60,000 nt of DNA from Nematostella vectensis. Lineage: Eukaryota > Cnidaria > Anthozoa > Actiniaria > Edwardsiidae. The notes under the pieces were generated by a model. That model ran no database searches. It saw only the letters and a program-made list of their open reading frames with translations, and was not told the origin of the DNA. Position 1 is the first letter of the stretch. Every line of letters begins with the position of its first letter. Positions 38,901-46,731 of the stretch are shown piece after piece. The translations under genes and the position numbers were made by a program. The DNA is taken from the NCBI RefSeq assembly GCF_932526225.1, contig NC_064034.1, forward strand, positions 4,948,001 through 5,008,000, given 5' to 3'.

Positions 38901-41900
38901 GTCAAAGCTTGTTCACAGTTGTTCCTTCAAGTTTCTTATCCAAAAGAGGTAGGTTTCGTACTCGCAATTTGTCGTAGCTTGTTCACAGCTTGTTTCTTCA
39001 AGTTTCTTATCGAAAAGAGGTAGGTTTCGTATTCGCAATTTGTCATAGCTTGTTCCTTCAAGTTTCTTATCGAAAAAAGGTAGGTTTCGTACTCGCAATT
39101 TGTCAAAGCTTGTTCATAGCTTGTTCCTTTAAGTTTCTTATCGAAAAAAGGTAGGTTTCGTACTCGCAATTTGTCAAAGCTTGTTCACAGCTTGTTCCTT
39201 CAAGTTTCTTATGGAAAAAAGGTAGGTTTCGTACTCGCAATTTGTCATAGCTTGTTCCTTCAAGTTTCTTATGGAAAAAAGGTAGGTTTCGTACTCGCAA
39301 TTTGTCAAAGCTTGTTCACAGCTTGTTCCTTCAAGTTTCTTATGAAAAAAAGGTAGGTTTTGTACTCGCAATTTGTCGTAGCTTGTTCACAGCTTGTTCC
39401 TTCAAGTTTCTTATCGAAAAGAGGTAGGTTTCGTACTAGCAACTTGTCATAGCTTGTTCACAGCTTGTTCCTTTAAGTTTCTTATCGAAAGAAGGTAGGT
39501 TTCGTACTCGCAATTTGTCATAGCTTGTTCACAGCTTGTTCCTTCAAGTTTCTTATGGAAAAAAGGTAGGTTTCGTACTCGCAATTTGTCAAAGCTTGTT
39601 CACAGCTTGTTTCTTCAAGTTTCTTATGGAAAAAAGGTAGGTTTCGTACTCGCAATTTGTCATAGCTTGTTCACAGCTTGTTCCTTCAAGTTTCTTATGA
39701 AAAAAAGGTAGGTTTCGTACTCGCAATTTGTCGTAGCTTGTTCACAGCTGGTTCCTTCAAGTTTCTTATCGAAAAGAGGTAGGTTTCGTACTCGCAATTT
39801 GTCATAGCTTGTTCACAGCTTGTTCCTTCAAGTTTCTTATGGAAAAAAGGTAGGTTTCGTACTCGCAATTTGTCATAGCTTGTTCACAGCTTGTGCCTTC
39901 AAGTTTCTTATCGAAAAGAGTTAGGTTTCGTACTCGCAATTTGTCATAGCTTGTTCACAGCTTGTTCCTTCAAGTTTCTTATGGAAAAAAGGTAGGTTTC
40001 GTACTCGCAATTTGTCATAGCTTGTTCCTTCAAGTTTCTTATGGAAAAAAGGTAGGTTTCGTACTCGCAATTTGTCATAGCTTGTTCACAGCTTGTTCCT
40101 TCAAGTTTCTTATGGAAAAAAGGTATGTTTCGACCTCGCAATTTGTCATAGCTTGTTCCTTCAAGTTTCTTATCAAAAAAAGGTAGGTTTCGTACTCGCA
40201 ATTTGTCAAAGCTTGTTCACAGCTTGTTCCTTCAAGTTTCTTATCAAAAAAGGTAGGTTTCGTACTCGCAATTTGTCATAGCTTGTTCCTTCAAGTTTCT
40301 TATCGAAAAAAGGTAGGTTTCGTACTCGCAATTTGTCATAGCTTGTTCACAGCTTGTTCCTTCAAGTTTCTTATGGAAAAAAAGGTAGGTTTTGTACTCG
40401 CAATTTGTCGTAGCTTGTTCACAGCTTGTTCCTTCAAGTTTCTTATCGAAAAGAGGTAGGTTTCGTACTCGCAATTTGTCAAAGCTTGTTCCTTCAAGTT
40501 TCTTATGGAAAAAAGGTAGGTTTCGTACTCGCAATTTGTCAAAGCTTGTTCACAGTTGTTCCTTCAAGTTTCTTATCCAAACGAGGTAGGTTTCGTACTC
40601 GCAATTTGTCGTAGCTTGTTCACAGCTTGTTTCTTTAAGTTTCTTATCGAAAAGAGGTAGGTTTCGTACTCGCAATTTGTCATAGCTTGTTCCTTCAAGT
40701 TTCTTATCGAAAAAAGGTAGGTTTCGCACTCGCAATTTGTCAAAGCTTGTTCACAGCTTGTTCCTTTAAGTTTCTTATCGAAAAAAGGTAGGTTTCGTAC
40801 TCGCAATTTGTCAAAGCTTGTTCACAGCTTGTTCCTTCAAGTTTCTTATGGAAAAAAGGTAGGTTTCGTACTCGCAATTTGTCATAGCTTGTTCCTTCAA
40901 GTTTCTTATGGAAAAAAGGTAGGTTTCGTACTCGCAATTTGTCATAGCTTGTTCACAGCTTGTTCCTTCAAGTTTCTTATGGAAAAAAGGTAGGTTTCGT
41001 ACTCGCAATTTGTCATAGCTTGTTCCTTCAAGTTTCTTATCAAAAAAAGGTAGGTTTCGTACTCGCAATTTGTCGTAGCTTGTTCACAGCTTGTTCCTTC
41101 AAGTTTCTTATCGAAAAGAGGTAGGTTTCGTACTCGCAATTTGTCAAAGCTTGTTCCTTCAAGTTTCTTATGGAAAAAAGGTAGGTTTCGTACTCGCAAT
41201 TTGTCAAAGCTTGTTCACAGTTGTTCCTTCAAGTTTCTTATCCAAAAGAGGTAGGTTTCGTACTCGCAATTTGTCGTAGCTTGTTCACAGCTTGTTTCTT
41301 CAAGTTTCTTATCGAAAAGAGGTAGGTTTCGTACTCGCAATTTGTCATAGCTTGTTCCTTCAAGTTTCTTATCGAAAAAAGGTAGGTTTCGCACTCGCAA
41401 TTTGTCAAAGCTTGTTCACAGCTTGTTCCTTTAAGTTTCTTATTGAAAAAAGGTAGGTTTCGTACTCGCAATTTGTCAAAGCTTGTTCACAGCTTGTTCC
41501 TTCAAGTTTCTTATCGAAAAGAGTTAGGTTTCGTACTCGCAATTTGTCATAGCTTGTTCACAGCTTGTTCCTTCAAGTTTCTTATGGAAAAAAGGTAGGT
41601 TTCGTACTCGCAATTTGTCATAGCTTGTTCCTTCAAGTTTCTTATGGAAAAAAGGTAGGTTTCGTACTCGCAATTTGTCATAGCTTGTTCACAGCTTGTT
41701 CCTTCAAGTTTCTTATGGAAAAAAGGTAGGTTTCGTACTCGCAATTTGTCATAGCTTGTTCCTTCAAGTTTCTTATGGAAAAAAGGTAGGTTTCGTACTC
41801 GCAATTTGTCATAGCTTGTTCACAGCTTGTTCCTTCAAGTTTCTTATGGAAAAAAGGTATGTTTCGCACTCGCAATTTGTCATAGCTTGTTCCTTCAAGT

Positions 41901-43385
41901 TTCTTATCAAAAAAAGGTAGGTTTCGTACTCGCAATTTGTCAAAGCTTGTTCACAGCTTGTTCCTTCAAGTTTCTTATTAAAAAAAGGTAGGTTTCGTAC
42001 TCGCAATTTGTCATAGCTTGTTCCTTCAAGTTTCTTATCGAAAAAAGGTAGGTTTCGTACTCGCAATTTGTCATAGCTTGTTCACAGCTTGTTCCTTCAA
42101 GTTTCTTATGGAAAAAAGGTAGGTTTTGTACTCGCAATTTGTCGTAGCTTGTTCACAGCTTGTTCCTTCAAGTTTCTTATCGAAAAGAGGTAGGTTTCGT
42201 ACTCGCAATTTGTCAAAGCTTGTTCCTTCAAGTTTCTTATGGAAAAAAGGTAGGTTTCGTACTCGCAATTTGTCAAAGCTTGTTCACAGTTGTTCCTTCA
42301 AGTTTCTTATCCAAACGAGGTAGGTTTCGTACTCGCAATTTGTCGTAGCTTGTTCACAGCTTGTTTCTTCAAGTTTCTTATCGAAAAGAGGTAGGTTTCG
42401 TACTCGCAATTTGTCATAGCTTGTTCCTTCAAGTTTCTTATCGAAAAAAGGTAGGTTTCGCACTCGCAATTTGTCAAAGCTTGTTCACAGCTTGTTCCTT
42501 TAAGTTTCTTATCGAAAAAAGGTATGTTTCGTACTCGCAATTTGTCAAAGCTTGTTCACAGTTGTTCCTTCAAGTTTCTTATCCAAACGAGGTAGGTTTC
42601 GTACTCGCAATTTGTCGTAGCTTGTTCACAGCTTGTTTCTTCAAGTTTCTTATCGAAAAGAGGTAGGTTTCGTACTCGCAATTTGTCATAGCTTGTTCCT
42701 TCAAGTTTCTTATCGAAAAAAGGTAGGTTTCGCACTCGCAATTTGTCAAAGCTTGTTCACAGCTTGTTCCTTTAAGTTTCTTATCGAAAAAAGGTAGGTT
42801 TCGTACTCGCAATTTGTCAAAGCTTGTTCACAGCTTGTTCCTTCAAGTTTCTTATGGAAAAAAGGTAGGTTTCGTACTCGCAATTTGTCATAGCTTGTTC
42901 CTTCAAGTTTCTTATGGAAAAAAGGTAGGTTTCGTACTCGCAATTTGTCATAGCTTGTTCACAGCTTGTTCCTTCAAGTTTCTTATGGAAAAAAGGTGGG
43001 TTTCGTACTCGCAATTTGTCATAGCTTGTTCCTTCAAGTTTCTTATCAAAAAAAGGTAGGTTTCGTACTCGCAATTTGTCGTAGCTTGTTCACAGCTTGT
43101 TCCTTCAAGTTTCTTATCGAAAAGAGGTAGGTTTCGTACTCGCAATTTGTCAAAGCTTGTTCCTTCAAGTTTTTTATGGAAAAAAGGTAGGTTTCGTACT
43201 CGCAATTTGTCAAAGCTTGTTCACAGTTGTTCCTTCAAGTTTCTTATCCAAAAGAGGTAGGTTTCGTACTCGCAATTTGTCGTAGCTTTTTCACAGCTTG
43301 TTTCTTCAAGTTTCTTATCGAAAAGAGGTAGGTTTCGTACTCGCAATTTGTCATAGCTTGTTCCTTCAAGTTTCTTATGGAAATG
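8935..43385. repeat. 34-kb satellite array with higher-order repeat structure
   Basis: Uninterrupted head-to-tail monomers in three length classes: 71 bp (contains GCTTGTTCACAGCTTGTTCC), 70 bp (CACAGTTGTTCC or CACAGCTGTTCC) and 60 bp (lacks the 11-bp CACAGCTTGTT segment). The shared body is TTCAAGTTTCTTAT, a variable A-rich block, GGTAGGTTTCGTACTCGC and AATTTGTC. The variable block after CTTAT (GGAAAAAAG, CGAAAAGAG, CCAAAAGAG, CAAAAAAAG, TTGAAAAGAG and others) defines monomer types that recur in fixed order. Roughly 500 monomers by division. The edges (about 9-11 kb and 37-43 kb) are more variable; the centre is highly homogenised, with repeats of 6,777, 1,969, 606 and 403 bp. The many open frames of 60-120 codons on both strands are by-products of the repeat, not genes. 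No gene or unrelated insertion is visible inside. Confidence 0.98.
19200..32757. repeat. Tandem duplication of a 6,777-bp satellite block
   Basis: Two adjacent copies, about 19200-25977 and 25978-32757, each 6,777 bp. Dozens of landmarks match at exactly this offset, including rare variants: TCCTTTAAGT at 19231 and 26008, TTCTTTCAAG at 19301 and 26078, and the GGTGGGTTT variant near 19744 and 26521. All translations I compared between the blocks are identical. Just outside both ends the monomer types diverge, which places the junctions to within one monomer. Confidence 0.9.
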
Positions 43386-43543
43386 AAATCCACGGGCAAC
43401 CAGCTGAAAAAGACTCCAACCAGTCGATTAGCATTCTACCGTCTACTTTTGCTATGCTTTTATTGCTGCACGTCATGATGTCGCAGATCGTTCAACCAAT
43501 CAAAATCATAGCTTATTCTTTTGATTTTTAACATTAAAAAAAG

Positions 43544-43697
43544 ATGACCCTTAATAAAGCAATTTCATTAAAATGCTGAAAGTTATGCTTAAATATCATG
43601 ACCCTAAATAAAGCAATTTCATTAAAATGTTGAAAGTTATGCTTAAATATTATGACCCTTAATAAAGCAATTTCATTAAAATGTTGAAAGTTCTACC
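43544..43697. repeat. 54-bp tandem repeat, 2.8 copies
   Basis: Three starts of ATGACCC(T)TAATAAAGC at 43544, 43598 and 43652, each followed by AATTTCATTAAAATG. The copies differ by only a few substitutions. It is AT-rich, noncoding, and unrelated to the adjacent satellite. The remainder of 43386-44004 shows no gene. Confidence 0.93.
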
Positions 43698-44004
43698 TCA
43701 ACAAACTTTTGTGATCGAAAACGTTTCATTTGTTTTTTTTCTTTGTTTTTCTAATATGTGAGCTTCCTTTTTTTATTAATATTCCAAACAATTAGGCAAA
43801 AAACTTTTTAAAAACTTTTCGCATTACTTCAAGGATGGTTTTCAGACAATTGCATAAAAAATTGAGGTTTTTACAGGCCTTTATAATAAGCTGGATAGTA
43901 TGAAAAAAATGAATGATTTGTTTATATGTATAAGATGTTTAGGTCATACTGGAAATTTTGGGAACGAGTTGTGGAATTTTTTTTGGCAAGCTGTGCGGAC
44001 GGAT

Positions 44005-44271
44005 CACGGGCTATAGGATAATTTGACTCCGAAATGAAGTCTAATGTCTTGTTAGTGTTGAATAAAGCACGTATCCCTACTTCAACTGGATGTATTTGCC
44101 TTGGTTTCGCTCCTACAGTTGCAACCTTTCAAACAACGCGCTATGTAACCGCCGACAAAGCTCGTTGTAGGAGCGAAACCAAGGCAAACACATCCAGTTG
44201 AAGTAGGGATACGTGCTTTTCTAACAAGAGATTAGACTTCATTTCGGAGTCAAATTATCCTATAGCCCGTG
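44005..44271. mobile_element. Foldback (long terminal inverted repeat) non-autonomous DNA transposon
   Basis: Arms of about 110-118 bp form a long imperfect inverted repeat. The left arm starts CACGGGCTATAGGATAATTT and the right arm ends with its complement, CCTATAGCCCGTG. The centre of about 40 bp is unpaired. GACGGAT flanks both sides (43998-44004 and 44272-44278), a 7-bp target-site duplication, or 8 bp if one ambiguous G is counted. No transposase is present, so it must be mobilised in trans. The duplication length suggests a hAT-like or related superfamily, but the termini are not diagnostic to me. Confidence 0.85.
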
Positions 44272-44449
44272 GACGGATAAAAAAAAACAGAAGTTCGACT
44301 GTAACGCTGAATGTCACAAATAATCTAATTATCATACTCTTAAATAAAATCATATAAAACAAAACTTGATAAAATAATTCAATTTCATCGAACTTTATCT
44401 TAATTTTGTACAAACAATTTATTCCTTTTCTTCAATTTATTTCAGCCTA

Positions 44450-45887
44450 ATGGACATATTTTTCTACGCCTTTATCTCGCTCATTATCCCAATTATCAAA
44501 AATGTGATGTCACAAGTTTGTCCGCTTCAAAACGGAATTTGCTACGGCGGGACATTCGAGGCTAACAAGCGTAAAAAGGGACAATATTTGGTTGGGGCCT
44601 CGTACAAGAACCTCAGCACGGTCCGTCATATCCAGGGGTGCTTCTCAGCGTGTGTGAATGAGTGCCTCTGCAGGGCGTATCAGATGTCAAGTACGGGATG
44701 TGAGTTACTGGAGGAAGATAAGAATTCGAGAACTCTTGAGCCAAATTCTGACTACATATACTTCGAGCTGAACCAGAATATCATTCGATCGGTGGGTTTG
44801 AACCATTACTATTTAGATTACGTTTGGCTAGAAAAGTACCTGTGATGATACTTTGACTTGTTTTTATTCTATATATTTTTTTTCTTTTACTTGTTCTTAT
44901 TCTATGGAGTTTCTGTGGGATGTAGAGACTAACCATTCGGGAAGAACGTTGGGATCTTTACTGACTCTATTGGTGCCAATCCCGTTTGAACATTTCTCGC
45001 AATGTTCTATGCATGCATTTTTAGATAGTACCCAATATAGGGTAACGCTATCTCTTTTCCAGACATCGTACATGGCGAACCCGTCCATCTGTAAAAATGG
45101 TTGCTGTCTCTCAAGTCCCTGTCTCAATGGCGGGACGTGCACGGAGCAGTGCGAGCATCCGAAAACCAAGTTTGTCTGCGTGTGCCCATCCTATGCCATA
45201 GGGAAACGATGTGAACATTTCATGCCAAAATCGTGCCTTGACTTCTACAAAGCACCTAACGCTCGAATCAAACCAACCAGAGGAGTTTATACGATCTTCA
45301 AAAACGACAATAGCACACTATTCAAGGTTTACTGCGATTTTACACAGCCAAACAAAGCGTGGACTTTGATTGAATCGTTCGCAACAAAGCACATACAAGA
45401 GTTCAGACCAAAGTCCTTCATGGAAGACTACCCGCTGAATCAAGAGACGCCTGGAAATCACAAGAAATACCGACTAGCGAGACAGGACATGCAGATGATC
45501 AAAGCCACAGCGATGTCCTACAGAGCAACCTGTAAGTTCCTGACGAGGGCAAACGTAACTGACCGAGATTATATGGAAGGTCGTCTGTCAGCTTGGGACA
45601 TCATTGAGGAAGCGAGCGATGATCCGTATCCAGAATACTGCAGAAGATTGACATATGTCAATGTTGAAGGCTACAGCTGCTCGGATTGCACAATGGCGCT
45701 CTTCCAAAAGAAAGGAACCTGGCATGCACATGGTGAAATGAGGCATGGGTGCGATTTCCAACCTCCAGGATACAATAATACTGCTTGGCAGGTATTTGGA
45801 TGGTATCAACCTATAAGATCTTCCTTTCTATGCACCGACTCGGAAGATTCGACCACGGAGTACTGGTTGGGGCACGAGATGAAATAA
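44450..45887 (+). CDS. Secreted PAN/apple - EGF - fibrinogen-like protein, two coding exons
   Basis: Coding exons 44450-44791 and 45063-45887 give 388 residues. The donor is CGATCG|GTGGGT and the acceptor CTCTTTTCCAG|ACATCG, both phase 0. An acceptor (ATTTATTTCAG, ending 44445) just before the start implies a 5' untranslated exon. Residues 1-20 form a hydrophobic signal peptide (MDIFFYAFISLIIPIIKNV). Residues 24-105 form a PAN/apple-like module with Cys64, 68, 72, 74 and 84. Residues 124-164 form an EGF-like module (SSPCLNGGTC, later CVCPSYAIGKRC). From Cys172 a fibrinogen-C-like start follows (GVYTI, VYCDF at 202-206, AWTLIESF), but the C-terminal half departs from a standard fibrinogen domain. 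Sequons are at N54, N197, N278 and N352. Likely extracellular, in adhesion or recognition; this is inferred from the architecture. AATAAA lies 82 nt after the stop. The gene sits opposite to the flanking minus-strand exons. Confidence 0.88.
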
Positions 45888-45968
45888 AATGTCAACGCCA
45901 AGAGAAGAGAGACTGCGAATTTCCTAACCAGAGAAAACAACTTTCAAGGGAATTTTTATTTCCTCTCA

Positions 45969-45974
45969 AATAAA
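45969..45974 (+). promoter_or_regulatory. Polyadenylation signal of the PAN/EGF gene
   Basis: Canonical AATAAA 82 nt after the stop codon at 45887. An earlier ATAAAA overlaps the stop itself. The spacing implies a 3' untranslated region of about 100 nt. Confidence 0.6.
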
Positions 45975-46644
45975 TTACTGCGATGTATAGATAGCAAGGA
46001 GACACAAAAAGCAGCTTAGCTCTGCAGGATTCAACAAAGACAACATTCTTGGAAAGAACAAACCTGTAACGAACACTTCGTTATCATGCACCGAAATAAT
46101 AATCAACTTCGAAAGTAAAATGACTTGAAATAACTCCTTGCTATTAGGACATTCAGCTCCGAGGTGTCCATAACACAATACAAACCCCCTTAACACATTC
46201 TTTGGAAATGATTGGATTTTATAATCGGCTGTGTTATGGAAATTCAGTCTTAGTGTTCTTAATTATAAAACTGTGACTAAATAACAGTGGGCGACACAAG
46301 ATAAAAAATACTGACAATTTCTAACTAAAGTAATTTCTAGATTGTATACATGAGAACCTTTTTTTCAGCTTGAATATGAGCTCCTTTTTTTACCAAAACT
46401 CCTCCCGGGTGTAATCCACATGCCCATGTATGCGGGTTTTGTATGAAGCCATTGTATCAAGCCATAGCCTGCGAGGGCCGCACCTAGAAATCTTAGGCAG
46501 AGTTTACACTAGGCTGTTATCTCTTTAATGAAAGACGGAGATTTTATTCTCCCATGTTGTTTTTCACTTTTAGAGAAGGAGAGATACATAAATGTATCCC
46601 ACCCTCTACCAACGTAGTAGGTATACACCGCGCGCATTTCTCAC
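45975..46644. other. Spacer between convergent transcription units
   Basis: Holds no gene I can support. A minus-strand stretch at about 46393-46491 is open between a TTTCTAG acceptor-like and a TTTTG|GTAAAA donor-like site, and its phase would follow the 46645 exon. The product looks unlike the rest of the gene and the donor is weak. Confidence 0.45.
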
Positions 46645-46731
46645 CTGTTTCAAACTCTTCATTGCCTTCGTCCGCTCCGTGATCCTGACCGAACAATAGC
46701 GCTTCTTCTCTTTTCTTCTTAACGGGGCACG
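46645..46731 (-). CDS. WD40 gene exon 5 of 5
   Basis: 87 nt: two bases, 28 codons, one base. Acceptor TTTTGTTTAG|CGTGCC, donor ACAG|GTGAGA. It encodes CPVKKKREEALLFGQDHG and an acidic EGNEEFET tail. The charge pattern suggests the linker after the propeller. The phase at its 5' end fits exon 4. The next exon is not identified. Confidence 0.65.

Noticed and set aside
8935-43385. CRISPR array
   Set aside because: The units are contiguous near-identical satellite monomers with no unique spacers between them, in an intron-containing animal genome.
9206-43531. Hundreds of 60-121 codon open frames (MRVRNLPFFHKKLEGTS and MFLQVSYRKEVGFVLAICQ types)
   Set aside because: They are shadows of the 60/70/71-bp satellite. 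Monomer lengths are not all multiples of three, so frames shift and stop every few monomers, and no selection on any frame is visible.
44853-45062. Extension of the PAN/EGF second exon upstream to 44853
   Set aside because: The frame is open, but this segment is the intron. A strong TCTCTTTTCCAG acceptor ends at 45062, the first exon has a phase-0 donor at 44791, and the extra residues lack any domain.
46393-46491. Minus-strand open stretch (GYGLIQWLHTKPAYMGMW) between acceptor-like and donor-like sites
   Set aside because: The phase would fit after the 46645 exon, but the GTAAAA donor is weak and the product does not resemble the rest of the gene. It may belong to a dispersed repeat. Needs transcript evidence.
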